Shown here piece after piece: positions 7,698 through 17,561 of a DNA stretch of 64,000 nucleotides. Source of the stretch: Enterovibrio nigricans DSM 22720 (GTDB lineage: Bacteria; Pseudomonadota; Gammaproteobacteria; Enterobacterales; Vibrionaceae); assembly GCF_900167155.1 (NCBI RefSeq), contig NZ_FUXU01000012.1:1-64000 (forward strand), written 5' to 3'. The position numbers and the translations under genes were made by a program. Numbering within the stretch: the first letter of the stretch is position 1; every line of letters begins with the position of its first letter. Below the pieces are notes generated by a model. It made no database searches, had not been told where the DNA came from, and saw nothing but the letters and a program-made list of their open reading frames with translations.

Positions 7698-10598
7698 ATG
7701 CTCGGTAAAAAAAACACCTTACAGCTACATATCGCCAGCATATTTTTTATTGTCGTCTCTGTGCTCTCGCTAATATTGATTATTCTTAGCTACCAAAACT
7801 CAAAAGCCTTGAATGAGCAGCTCGCAAGAGAGAGAACCTCTCAAAATGCTGAGCAAGTAAAGCTGGCGTTTGAAAAAAAAATCTCTCCTGTTCTCACCGC
7901 ATTAGAAACACTCGCCGTTTCCGATTTTGGGCATACACTCGATGCATCTAATGACGAAAATTGGTTAGCGTCTGTCAATGCCATTATGGACGTTTCGCCG
8001 GATGTACTGGCTATCTATGTTGGCTATGAGGATGAAAGCTCGGCGTTTATTCGTTCCACACGCCCCGCATTTATGCGATCACAATTTTCAACGCCAGATA
8101 ACGCCTACATCATGGTCGACATCAATCAAAGCAATGGCGACCAAGTACGCACTTACTATGATGACAAGCTCGAATACATAGGCGAAAAAAGCGATAAGAT
8201 TTCTTATCTCCCTACAACTCGACCTTGGTACAAAGACACACCCGATGACGGTACAATCTACATCACCGACCCCTACTTCTATCTGTTTATCAAGCGTATG
8301 GGGATCACAATCTCCAAGCGTATACCCGCTAACGGTGGTGTCCTAGCCGCTGATATTACCCTTGCAACGCTCAATGAATTTCTCACCTCATTGCCGTTTT
8401 CCGGCGACTCTCAGGTCTTACTGTTTGACGATAATGGAACCATTTTGGCGCAAAATGGCGTAATGCAGAACGCAGCAGAAAACACCACACAAGATATCTA
8501 CGAGAAAGCGTTAGAAAGCTCACCGCTAAACAACACGTTTTCCCGTCAGAATTGGTCCGAGTCATCCCAAACCACCATGTTCAATGATGCTTTATGGCGA
8601 ATAACGCTCGTCAATGTCGCCTTTGGACAGGGTGATGGCATGTGGTTGGCCACTGCCATTCCCGAAGACAAGCTTATCGGCACCGCGATAGAAGCCAGAA
8701 ACAATCAGATATTCATTAGCTTCGCCGTCTTAGGTATCGGCATGCTACTTATTCTATGGGCATCTCGACGTATCGCAGCACCACTACGACAGCTTAATCA
8801 AGCCACATTAAAGATCAGAAACCTCGACTTCTCAGGCGTAAAAACACCGGATTCCACCATTCAGGAGGTCCGCGAATTATCTGACTCGATCAGCATGATG
8901 TCTGAAACTATTAGCGATTTTTTGGGAACATTGCACCGAGTTTCCCACAACCAGAATTTCGAGTCGCTATTGACTGACATGGTGTCACACTGCCAGAAAA
9001 CATCAGACGCAGATTACGTGCTGATGTGGGCAGCTGACATGGACGATCGTGACCAATTGTCTCTTGTCGCGCACGTTCCAGAGGAAATCAGCGAAACAAA
9101 CATAGATATCTTCACGTTGCTAGATGCCAAACCAGACATGACAGAAGCGCTCGAAAACCAGCGCGTATATGCCTTCACGCCTTCCGAAATAGAGAAAAGC
9201 CAATGCCAGCTGCCCGCAAAATTAAAGAGGGCATGGGTGCTGCCACTCCACAACAGAGACAAAGAACGCGTTGGTTTCGTGTTCATAGGTTTCAACCATT
9301 CCGTTAGCGAAGAGCAAGAGGAGAAAGTCGCCTTTATTCAAGAATTCCTTGGCTTCGCTTCACTGATCAAAGAAAACTGGGACCACATTGCTGCGCAAAA
9401 AAATCTCTTTAAGTCTTTTGTAGAGATGTTCGCATCCGCAATCGATACCAAATCCCCTTATACAGGCGGCCACTGTCAACGGGTACCAGAGCTAACGTTT
9501 ATGCTTGCCGAGGAAGTCAGTAAAGACAATGCCACGTTCCCCGACTTTTCGCTCAATGACAATTCACGCGAAGCCTTGTACTTCGCAGCATGGCTCCATG
9601 ACTGTGGAAAAGTGACCACACCCGAATATGTGGTAGACAAAGCAACCAAGTTGGAGACCATCTACAACCGCATCCATGAAATCAGAATGCGTTTCGAAGT
9701 GTTAAAACGCGATGCTGACATTGCGTATTGGCAGAAAAAATGTCGTCACGGAGTTACCGATACCGATTGGAATACGCTGCAACAAACCCACCAGCAGTTG
9801 GACGATGATTTCGCGTTTGTTGCCCAATGTAATATTGGTGGCGAATTCATGGATGATTCATCCATTGAAAGGCTTCAACGCATCAGTGAGATGACGTGGG
9901 AACGAACCCTCGACGACTCTCTTGGCTTGTCGTGGGAAGAAGAGGATCGTAGAAAACGACGGGGCGAAAATGCACTCCCTAGCACAGAAAAGCTGCTGAA
10001 TGACCGTGTGGACCATGAAATTCATTGGATGCAGGAGCAGCGTAAGCACTTCGATAATTGGGAATTCAAACTTCCCGTTCCGTCTTTGCAATACAATCGC
10101 GGGGAAATTTATAACTTGGGGATTCGACGAGGCACGTTGAACGACGAGGAGCGCTTCAAAATTAACGATCACATCATTCAAACCATCACGATGCTCCGGA
10201 AACTCCCCTACCCCGAGCACCTAAAGCGCGTGCCTGAAATTGCTGGGGGCCACCATGAGAAACTGGATGGCAAAGGGTATCCATACGGTCTAGATGAAAA
10301 CGATCTTCCCATTGATGCACGGATAATGGCGGTCGCCGATATCTTTGAAGCACTCACGGCAAGCGACAGGCCATACAAAAAAGCCAAAACACTCAGCGAA
10401 GCACTAAAAATATTGGCATTCATGGCGAAAGACAAACACATCGATCCAAAACTGTTTGTGCTATTTATCGAACAAAAAATTTATCAAAAATATGCCAATG
10501 CCTTTCTTCCGACAAAGCAACATGATGACGTTGATGAGCAAGCGTTACTCAACATCGTGTTAAATATCAAAAGTAAGCACGCCGCAACAAAAGCGTAA
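7698..10598 (+). CDS. Membrane sensor with dCache-type domain and C-terminal HD-GYP domain (predicted c-di-GMP phosphodiesterase)
   Basis: A 966-aa protein. TM1 is about residues 10-31. A periplasmic Cache-like sensor domain spans about 35-325, TM2 about 337-354, a HAMP-like linker 355-410 and a GAF-like segment about 415-555. The HD-GYP region starts with GGHCQRVPEL (591), has the HD pair in WLHDCGKVTTPE (634-635), and resumes at GTLNDEERF (812) with HHEKLDGKGYPYGL (852-865). About 150 residues separate the HD pair from the rest of the domain, much more than in a standard HD-GYP. All ligand-type His/Asp motifs and GYP are present, so activity against c-di-GMP is plausible. Periplasmic ligand unknown. 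A diverged tandem copy follows 213 bases downstream, and flagellar motY lies beyond. Confidence 0.85.
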   Translation: MLGKKNTLQLHIASIFFIVVSVLSLILIILSYQNSKALNEQLARERTSQNAEQVKLAFEKKISPVLTALETLAVSDFGHTLDASNDENWLASVNAIMDVSPDVLAIYVGYEDESSAFIRSTRPAFMRSQFSTPDNAYIMVDINQSNGDQVRTYYDDKLEYIGEKSDKISYLPTTRPWYKDTPDDGTIYITDPYFYLFIKRMGITISKRIPANGGVLAADITLATLNEFLTSLPFSGDSQVLLFDDNGTILAQNGVMQNAAENTTQDIYEKALESSPLNNTFSRQNWSESSQTTMFNDALWRITLVNVAFGQGDGMWLATAIPEDKLIGTAIEARNNQIFISFAVLGIGMLLILWASRRIAAPLRQLNQATLKIRNLDFSGVKTPDSTIQEVRELSDSISMMSETISDFLGTLHRVSHNQNFESLLTDMVSHCQKTSDADYVLMWAADMDDRDQLSLVAHVPEEISETNIDIFTLLDAKPDMTEALENQRVYAFTPSEIEKSQCQLPAKLKRAWVLPLHNRDKERVGFVFIGFNHSVSEEQEEKVAFIQEFLGFASLIKENWDHIAAQKNLFKSFVEMFASAIDTKSPYTGGHCQRVPELTFMLAEEVSKDNATFPDFSLNDNSREALYFAAWLHDCGKVTTPEYVVDKATKLETIYNRIHEIRMRFEVLKRDADIAYWQKKCRHGVTDTDWNTLQQTHQQLDDDFAFVAQCNIGGEFMDDSSIERLQRISEMTWERTLDDSLGLSWEEEDRRKRRGENALPSTEKLLNDRVDHEIHWMQEQRKHFDNWEFKLPVPSLQYNRGEIYNLGIRRGTLNDEERFKINDHIIQTITMLRKLPYPEHLKRVPEIAGGHHEKLDGKGYPYGLDENDLPIDARIMAVADIFEALTASDRPYKKAKTLSEALKILAFMAKDKHIDPKLFVLFIEQKIYQKYANAFLPTKQHDDVDEQALLNIVLNIKSKHAATKA

Positions 10599-10768
10599 TA
10601 ACATATAGGTCAGATCACATTTACACTCATGGAGACGATGCTTGGCATAGCGCTCAAGAACAAAGGTAGGATCTTTGAATCAAAACAATTGTTTAATGCC
10701 CTCAGCATACAAATATTTTCGTGATGATATTCATAGGGATGAATGTAAGGAATTTGAAAAGATTTAGA

Positions 10769-10787
10769 TCTGATAGGCTCTAAATAA
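10769..10787 (+). promoter_or_regulatory. Upstream block conserved between the two HD-GYP genes (second copy)
   Basis: TCTGATAGGCTCTAAATAA starts 43 bases before the ATG at 10812 and shares the first 11 bases, then TAAA, with the block at 7653. The rest of the 213-base intergenic region shows no terminator and no similarity to the first leader that I could see. Confidence 0.45.
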
Positions 10788-10811
10788 CATCTTACTTATT
10801 AGACACCAGAC

Positions 10812-13714
10812 ATGTTCCCCAAGAAACATTACACACTCCAAATTCACATCGCTGGCATTTTCTTTGTCGTCGTTTCAGCACTTTCTATCATCCTTATTGT
10901 ATTGAGCTACCACAATTCAAAAGTGCTCAATGAGCAATTGGCATCTGAGCGTGCGCTTCAAAACGCAGAACAAATTAAAGGCTCTTTTCAAAGTCTGGTC
11001 GCCCCTGTAATCACGTCAATGGAAATGATGGCAGCATCCAGTTTCGGGGAAAACTTATATTCAGCAAACAACAAACAATGGCTTTCTGCCATCAATGCCA
11101 TCATGACGCGCAACCCTGATGTGCTCTCTATTTACCTCGGCTACCCCGATGAAAGCTCAGCCTTTGTTCGCTCAACCAAACCCAGCTTTATGCGAGAACA
11201 GTTTTCAACGCCTGACAATAGCCACGTTATGGTTGACATCAACATGGCGTCCGGTCGTCAAATTCGCACTTACTATGACGAAACGCTCAGTTATATCGAT
11301 GCCGATACCGACAATATAGATTACACACCCACTTCACGCCCTTGGTATAAAGTGGCACCAGACGATGGCAGCATTCATGTCACTGACCCCTATTTTTATC
11401 TGTTTATCCAACGTATGGGGATCACACTATCTCGTCAATTACCGAAGGGGGACGGTGTTATCGCTGCGGATATTACACTCGCCTCTCTTGAGCGATTCCT
11501 TTATGCGCTTATCGACTCTCCAGATACCCAATTAATGCTATTGGATGATAACAAACGTATTTTTGCGCACACAGGCTTTCTACCCGAAACCTCTTCAGGC
11601 CCCAATCAACGTGTCTACTTGGAAGCACTGACTCAATCCCCTCTCAATACCTTGTTCAAAAGGACTGATTGGGAAGAGACCAACCGCAAAGTTGAACATC
11701 GTGGTGAGACCTGGGTGCTGAACCTCGTTTATATGACATTTGGCAATGAAAGAGGGCTATGGCTGGCAAAAGCAATCCCCGAAAGCGCATTAATCGGCAG
11801 TGCAATCGAAGCACGAAACAACCAAATCATTATCAGTGCGTTCGGTCTGCTTATCGGCACCTTAATGGTGCTTGGGGCTTCACGACAAATCGCCAAGCCA
11901 TTGAAAGAACTCGGAGATGCCACTCAAAGTATCCGTAAACTTGATTTCACATCCGTCATCACACCGCAATCAAATATTGTCGAAGTGAAAGAGCTCTCCG
12001 AATCAGTGCAATTGATGTCCGAAACAATTGGCAGCTTTCTTGACACTCTTCACCGCGTTTCAAATAGCTCCAATTTTGATGCCTTAATGGCTGACATCGT
12101 GTACCACTGCCACCAAACTGTGGAAGCCGATTCCGTACATTTATGGACAAAGCCCCCTCAAAGTGAGGATGCCTTGACACTTATCGCACAGTTCCCCACC
12201 AGCAACGACCAAAGCGATATAGACATTTCCAACTTACTTGTCGATTCACCAGAAATTGCCAATGCGCTTAATAGCCAAGCATTTTTCAGCTTTAAACCAT
12301 CACAAACCGATGTCCAACGCAGTAACCTGCCCATCGACATTAAACACGCATGGATTCTTCCTCTCTTTAACAGAGAAAAAACATGTGTTGGCTATGTACT
12401 GCTCGGGTTCCATGACACGCCGACAAACGCGCAAAAAGACAAAATTCAATTTATCCGACAGTTCTTAGGGTTCGCCTCTCTTATCAAAGAAAACTGGGAC
12501 CGCGTTTCCGCACAAAAACATCTGTTTAAATCGTTTATAGAGATGATGGCATCCGCTATCGATACCAAGTCTCCGTACACGGGGGGGCACTGTCAGCGTG
12601 TCCCTGAGCTCACGTTTATGTTGGCAGAAGAAGTAAGCAAAGATAATGCGAATTTCCCCGATTTCATACTCGATGAAAAAGCACAAGAAGCCCTTCACTT
12701 CGCCTCTTGGTTACACGATTGCGGAAAAGTGACAACCCCTGAATATGTGGTCGACAAAGCCACGAAGTTAGAAACCATTTACAACCGAATTCACGAAATC
12801 AGAACCCGCTTCGAGGTGTTAAAACGTGACGCTGAAATCACGTATTGGCAAAAGTGCTATAACGGTGAAGATGAGAAAATATGGAGACAATGGTTAAGTA
12901 ACACACATACAAAATTAGATGAAGATTATGCATTTATCGCCAAGTGTAACGTGGGCGGAGAGTTTATGGATGACAGCAATCTCGTTCGGCTGGAAGAGAT
13001 TTCCAAGAGGACGTGGGTTCGTACCCTGGATGACACCTTGGGTCTTTCATGGGAAGAAACGGCGCGACGGACACAGCGTGGTGACACCATATTGCCCAGT
13101 GTCGAACGTGTCTTAGATGACAAGACTGACCATCAAATACCTTGGCTCGAAAAACAAAGAGAAGCTTTCAAGAACTGGGAGTTCAGCCTGACGATTCCGA
13201 CATTGCAACATAACCGTGGTGAACTCTACAACTTATCGATTCAACGTGGGACGCTCAATGATGAAGAGCGATTCATTATCAATGACCATATTATTCAAAC
13301 CATCAAAATGCTGAGAAAGCTGCCCTACCCCACGCATTTGCAGCGCGTACCTGAAATCGCGGGCGGACACCATGAGAAACTGGATGGTAAAGGTTACCCC
13401 TACGGACTGGACGCTTCATCGCTGTCGATCGATGCCAGAATTATGGTGTTGCCGATATTTTTGAAGCATTAACGGCAAGCGACCGGCCATATAAAAAGGC
13501 CAAATCACTCAGCGAAGCACTGAAGATACTGGCCTTCATGGCAAAAGATAAGCATATCGACCCTCAACTATTTCGATTGTTTATCGAACAAAAAGTCTAT
13601 CAACGATATGCAGATGCCTTTTTGCCCGCATCTCAACATGACTCCGTCAACGAAGGTGCTTTGCTCGCGATCGTCGCGCCAGTTAAAGCTGCACAAGAAG
13701 AGACCGCTGTTTAG
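10812..13714 (+). pseudogene. Second HD-GYP sensor paralogue, frameshifted near its C-terminus
   Basis: It has the same architecture as the preceding gene: TM, Cache-like domain, TM, HAMP-like, GAF-like, HD-GYP with the same large insert. The reading frame from 10812 ends at 13472 after 886 residues, with an aberrant tail VLPIFLKH. The paralogue reads IMAVADIFEALTASDRPYKK at this point. Adding one base between 13446 and 13447 (ATGG-TGTTGCC, best fit GCT) restores MAVADIFEALTASDRPYKKAK and reads to a TAG at 13712-13714. The restored product is 967 aa, against 966 in the paralogue. The break removes about 88 C-terminal residues, including the conserved DRPYK end of the HD-GYP fold; the HD and HH-GYP motifs remain upstream. 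It may be a recent pseudogene, a phase-variable state or a sequencing error. There is no long homopolymer at the site. Confidence 0.85.
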
Positions 13715-13746
13715 CAAACGTTACGAAACGGTGCGTATCTATAAAA

Positions 13747-13770
13747 AAAGCCCCTTCCGGGGCTTTTTAT
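13747..13770. terminator. Bidirectional terminator between the HD-GYP gene and motY
   Basis: AAAGCCCC (13747-13754), loop TTCC and GGGGCTTT (13759-13766) are flanked by an A-tract on the left and a T-tract on the right. The hairpin can therefore serve the plus-strand HD-GYP gene and the minus-strand motY. Confidence 0.85.
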
Positions 13771-13786
13771 GCAATACACGTCGCCA

Positions 13787-14674
13787 TTATATAATCGTTC
13801 GTCCGAGAGAGATCACCACGCGTCGGTTCTTGTTTCGTCCAATAGGCGTTTCGTTGACGGCGATAGGACGGCGCTCACCGTATGCTTCAACCTGAATACG
13901 ATTTTTTGGCAGACCAAGAGACATGAAATAGTCTTCCAATTTTTGCGCACGTTTTTCTGACATCCGCTGGTTGGCCGCTTTTGCACCACGCGCATCCGTA
14001 TAGGTCGCCATAAGCACCAAGTCGATATCTGGACTGTAACGAACAAACTCAGCGATCTGTGCAAGTTTCGCCATGGATTGTTTATTCAACTCGTCACCAT
14101 TTTCGTCGTAATGCAGCGTCGTAAACGCAATGTCTTCAAATGAATAAGGCAACAGTCGAGCCAAACAACTACTGAACTCATTATATGATGACTGGAAAGC
14201 GACGGGCGATAACGCAACTTCTACGCGCTTCCCTCGGCTTTGCCACTCTCGAAAACTGAATGTTGGCAATCGGCCAGACTCTAGTTCAGCCAACATACTC
14301 CAAGCCGTCTGACCATCGACGTATCCATCAAACTGTTTATAAAATTTCAGACGATCAATGTATTCCGCGGGCTCGCCCGGCGTCCAAACTGGCGGCTTGG
14401 AAAGCAAAAACACGTTTTCGGTCTGTCCCATCGGGCGACGCATTTCCAATTCAAAATCCAAATTGATTTTTTTGCTCGCTCGGGAGGTAAATGTCGCCGA
14501 ACCAAAGTTGGGGATCACATGTTCAACTCGGCACTCTATCGGCGTATCAACTTTCACCTGCCATACTGATTCCGTTGGCTTAGCACCGTAATACTTGCTC
14601 GCATTCACAGACATAGGAGTAAGTGCTGCTGCAATGCACAGAGGAAGAAGCGTATGACGGATCGCGCTTTTCAT
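13787..14674 (-). CDS. motY: MotY, sodium-driven flagellar motor T-ring protein
   Basis: A 295-aa exported protein. The signal peptide is about residues 1-26 (cleavage after MSVNA). A MotY-specific N-terminal domain carries the expected Cys pair. An OmpA-like peptidoglycan-binding domain occupies about residues 170-290, with NQRMSEKRAQKLEDYF and the NRRVVISLG end. In Vibrio MotY joins MotX around the basal body and is needed for PomAB stator assembly. The gene is divergent from rnt, an arrangement typical of Vibrionaceae. The adjacent HD-GYP genes would fit c-di-GMP control of motility, but that link is inference. Confidence 0.93.
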   Translation of the reverse strand: MKSAIRHTLLPLCIAAALTPMSVNASKYYGAKPTESVWQVKVDTPIECRVEHVIPNFGSATFTSRASKKINLDFELEMRRPMGQTENVFLLSKPPVWTPGEPAEYIDRLKFYKQFDGYVDGQTAWSMLAELESGRLPTFSFREWQSRGKRVEVALSPVAFQSSYNEFSSCLARLLPYSFEDIAFTTLHYDENGDELNKQSMAKLAQIAEFVRYSPDIDLVLMATYTDARGAKAANQRMSEKRAQKLEDYFMSLGLPKNRIQVEAYGERRPIAVNETPIGRNKNRRVVISLGRTII

Positions 14675-14841
14675 AATCTGGGCTGGCTCCTGTGTCTTTA
14701 GTCAAACGGGGTTACTAGATTTATCGGTCGTAACAACGACTTCTTTAGTGGTAATTGTAATCATCATCCACCCAACAAGAAAATGAAAAAGGCTGCGGCT
14801 TCTGACATAATGCACGCCTGATTTTAATGAGTTGCTCAAAT

Positions 14842-15513
14842 ATGACCCAAGAAACCAACCTAAACACCTTAAAAGCGCGATTTCGTGGCTATTTCCCAAT
14901 AGTTGTCGACGTTGAAACCGCAGGTTTCAATGCCAAAACGGATGCATTACTTGAGATTTGTGCCATCACTTTAAAGATGGATGAAGAAGGTTGGATTTCT
15001 CCAGACAAAACCCTGCATTTTCACGTCATGCCATTTGAGGGTGCGAACCTGGTTCAAGAGGCCTTAGAGTTTAATGGCATCAAGGAACCATTCAGCCCTT
15101 TGCGTGGTGCAGTCAGTGAAGAGCATGCACTTAAAGAGATTTTTAAGCTGATCCGTAAAGAGCAAAAGGCGCAAGGTTGTCAACGCTCCATCATGGTTGC
15201 GCACAACGCTAACTTTGACCACAGCTTTGTTATGGCCGCTTCAGAACGTGCAAGCCTGAAACGTAACCCATTCCACCCATTTGCCACGTTCGATACCGCC
15301 GCACTAAGCGGGTTGGCATTAGGACAAACCGTTTTGGCGAAAGCTTGCCAGACTGCGGGAATCGCATTTGACAATCGCGAAGCTCACTCTGCACTTTACG
15401 ACACTGAGCGAACAGCTGAGTTATTTTGTGAGATCGTTAACAAATGGAAAAAATTGGGTGGTTGGCCAGTCATTTCAGCAGAAAATGAATCCGAACAAAG
15501 TACGGATAACTAA
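14842..15513 (+). CDS. rnt: Ribonuclease T
   Basis: A 223-aa DEDDh-family 3'-5' exonuclease that trims tRNA CCA ends and 5S/23S rRNA 3' termini. The motifs are VDVETAGFN (Exo I Asp/Glu), HNANFDH (Exo II) and [11 protein letters not shown] (Exo III His/Asp). The ATG at 14842 ([19 protein letters not shown]) matches the usual family N-terminus; an in-frame ATG at 14827 would add five residues and cannot be excluded. Divergent from motY, with 167 bases between the start codons. Confidence 0.95.
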   Translation: MTQETNLNTLKARFRGYFPIVVDVETAGFNAKTDALLEICAITLKMDEEGWISPDKTLHFHVMPFEGANLVQEALEFNGIKEPFSPLRGAVSEEHALKEIFKLIRKEQKAQGCQRSIMVAHNANFDHSFVMAASERASLKRNPFHPFATFDTAALSGLALGQTVLAKACQTAGIAFDNREAHSALYDTERTAELFCEIVNKWKKLGGWPVISAENESEQSTDN

Positions 15514-15535
15514 CTACGCTTCTTCTTAGAAAAAT

Positions 15536-15572
15536 CAGGCGGGAAACCAATTAAAACAGGGGATCCCGCCTG
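15536..15572 (+). terminator. Inverted repeat after rnt
   Basis: CAGGCGGGA (15536-15544) and TCCCGCCTG (15564-15572) are perfect 9-base arms around a 19-base loop, 23 bases after the rnt stop. No T-tract follows, so it may be a Rho-type or weak terminator, or a protein-binding palindrome. Confidence 0.45.
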
Positions 15573-15628
15573 AGAATATCAAAAGTTAAACACATGTTTC
15601 AAACGATGGTATGAAAACACCATTATTT

Positions 15629-15643
15629 AGTGGTCTTACCATT
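15629..15643. promoter_or_regulatory. Possible weak FadR operator upstream of fadL1
   Basis: AGTGGTCTTACCATT resembles the FadR core CTGGTCnGACCAG with two central changes. It lies about 150 bases upstream of the first fadL start. Taken alone this would be weak; it gains weight from better matches upstream of fadL2 and fadH in the same window. Confidence 0.35.
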
Positions 15644-15790
15644 GTAGATCTCGCGCAAACTATTGATAACAAATCCGTCACATTCATCAAAAAGCCGAAT
15701 ATACTCTTAAATCTGAACCGTTATAGCGCAATTGATACAAGGCTATGCAGCAGCGGGTAACACAAAGGCAGTGACAGGGAGGCAAGATTG

Positions 15791-17113
15791 ATGAAACGTG
15801 TAACCAACCGTACCTTACTATCCGTAGCGATTGCTTTGGCAACTTTCCAAGCACACGGTGCCGGATTCCAAATTAGCGAGCATTCCGCCAGTGGCCTAGG
15901 CCGCGCATTCGCAGGCGAAGCGGCTATTGCAGACAATGCAGCCGTCGCTGTCCGTAACCCAGCCGCCATGACCATGTTTGATTCAGCCCAGCTTTCTGGC
16001 GGCATCTCCTTTATTCAGCCAGATGTGAACGCGAAAGTTAACAGTGTGGGTGGAAACTCTCCTTCTCTTTTCCCAAACACGTCTTCTGAGCACAGCGGCG
16101 TTGCACCTGATGCTGTCGTTCCTAATGTTCACTACGTTAGGCCAATTGACGAAAAATCTGCGTTTGGGTTGTCTGTTTTTTCTAATTTTGGTCTCGCAAC
16201 CGAATACCCTTCGGATTCAGTTGCAGGCCCCATTGCAGGACAAACGGAGTTGACGACCATCGATTTTAACGTCAACTACGCTTACAAAATAACGCCTCAG
16301 TGGAGCTTAGGGTTCGGCCTCAATGCAATTTACGCAGATGCATCTCTCGTCCGTAACGCCGGCGCTGCTGTGTATGGCTCAAGTAAAACCCAACTTGCCG
16401 CACTAGGCATAACGTCTCCTACTGATGAAGTCACTAACTTGAAAGGCGACGGTTGGGGCTTTGGCTGGAACGCGGGGGTTCTTTGGGAGATCAATGAGAA
16501 TAACCGCTTAGGTCTGTCTTATCGCTCAGAAACCGATATTACTTTGGATGGCGACTATCGAGGCACATCCAATGCACAGAGTGTACTTACTGGGGGAACG
16601 GTTCCTGGTGAGCTTGAGTTGAACCTTCCCGATATCTTCGAGTTTTCTGGTTACCATAAAGTCGCGCCAAAATGGGCAATTCACTACAGTGCAATGCGTA
16701 TCGGCTGGAGCTCGTTCCAAGAGCTGAAAGCAACCAGTACATCATGCACAAGTGCAACCGCTGGTGCTGGCGTCTGTCTTCAAAAAGATGAAAAGTGGGA
16801 CGACAGTTGGCGCTATGCTATCGGTGCAACGCACTACCTGAACAACGCTTGGACACTTCGTGCTGGTATTGCTGTTGATGAGAGTCCTGTACCTGACTCT
16901 CACCGTACACTGAGTATTCCAGATACCGAACGAAACTGGTACACCCTAGGGGCAACATACCAAGCATCTGACAAACTGACCATTGACGGTGGCTTCGCTT
17001 ACCTCAACGGTGATTCAGTTTCTGGAACCGAGACAGAGAGTGGTACCGCATTTACATTTGAAGCGGGTGGCGACGCATATATCTATTCAATTAGTGCAAA
17101 CTACACATTCTAA
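15791..17113 (+). CDS. fadL: FadL-family outer membrane fatty-acid transporter, first copy
   Basis: A 440-aa OMPP1/FadL/TodX-family beta-barrel. The signal peptide is about residues 1-24, cleaved before AGFQISEHSASGLGRAFAG. The N-terminal hatch motif region GLGRAFAGEAAIADNAA and VRNPAAMTMF are typical. The C-terminus YSISANYTF ends in Phe as outer membrane barrels do. It imports long-chain fatty acids from the medium. ATG 15791 is preceded by AGGGAGG with suitable spacing; an in-frame TTG just before it is less likely. A diverged second copy lies 448 bases downstream, and a terminator separates the two. Confidence 0.92.
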   Translation: MKRVTNRTLLSVAIALATFQAHGAGFQISEHSASGLGRAFAGEAAIADNAAVAVRNPAAMTMFDSAQLSGGISFIQPDVNAKVNSVGGNSPSLFPNTSSEHSGVAPDAVVPNVHYVRPIDEKSAFGLSVFSNFGLATEYPSDSVAGPIAGQTELTTIDFNVNYAYKITPQWSLGFGLNAIYADASLVRNAGAAVYGSSKTQLAALGITSPTDEVTNLKGDGWGFGWNAGVLWEINENNRLGLSYRSETDITLDGDYRGTSNAQSVLTGGTVPGELELNLPDIFEFSGYHKVAPKWAIHYSAMRIGWSSFQELKATSTSCTSATAGAGVCLQKDEKWDDSWRYAIGATHYLNNAWTLRAGIAVDESPVPDSHRTLSIPDTERNWYTLGATYQASDKLTIDGGFAYLNGDSVSGTETESGTAFTFEAGGDAYIYSISANYTF

Positions 17114-17137
17114 TCACTTGTTTCATAAACAGGAAAA

Positions 17138-17165
17138 AGTCGACTCTTTGCAGTCGGCTTTTTTA
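17138..17165 (+). terminator. Terminator after fadL1
   Basis: AGTCGAC (17138-17144) and GTCGGCT (17153-17159) form a stem with one G-U pair, followed by TTTTTTAT. Confidence 0.8.
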
Positions 17166-17442
17166 TTTCTATCACAGAATCGACATTTTCCCAATAAACC
17201 CGTGACCAATAGCAACAGCAAGCTGACACTCCATTTTCAAACACCTGTTTATATCTACAAATACTAACGTAATCAGATAACTCACTAATAACAATACAAT
17301 CAATAAGTGCATTTACTATTTAGAGTAATAACTTCAAACAACAGTTTTCTTTTCCGCACTCCATTCCAACGTGAAATCCCATCAAATCCATCAATTTAAC
17401 AGCTATTTAACATTCCAAAATTGCGTGCCATATTACTCAGCG

Positions 17443-17459
17443 AAAAGATCCGACCAGCT
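17443..17459. promoter_or_regulatory. Predicted FadR operator upstream of fadL2-volA
   Basis: On the minus strand this reads AGCTGGTCGGATCTTTT, matching the FadR consensus AACTGGTCnGACnTGTT at all but three defined positions. It lies 103 bases upstream of the fadL2 ATG, where FadR could control transcription according to acyl-CoA. Confidence 0.6.
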
Positions 17460-17561
17460 GGAAAACTATACCTCCCCTCCTGCGTCTCATCTTTAAAACA
17501 CATTAAAACAAAAGGTTACACCCGTACCTCAACGGACATCTCTAACGGACAGAGAGGCTGT

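Larger units (their letters stand above)
17114..17561. other. Intergenic region between the two fadL genes
   Basis: 448 bases without a credible gene. It holds the fadL1 terminator (17138-17165), then an AT-rich stretch (about 17200-17430), then a FadR-like palindrome (17443-17459) about 100 bases before the fadL2 start. A reading frame from 17421 runs into fadL2, but its first 47 residues have no signal peptide and no family similarity. Confidence 0.7.

Noticed and set aside
7522..7773. Small open frame between gloA and the HD-GYP gene
   Set aside because: No ribosome-binding site and no recognisable protein; it begins in a hairpin and runs into the HD-GYP coding region.
17421..17561. N-terminal extension of fadL2
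   Set aside because: The 47 added residues have no signal peptide and no FadL similarity. The ATG at 17562 has a good ribosome-binding site and begins a normal signal peptide.
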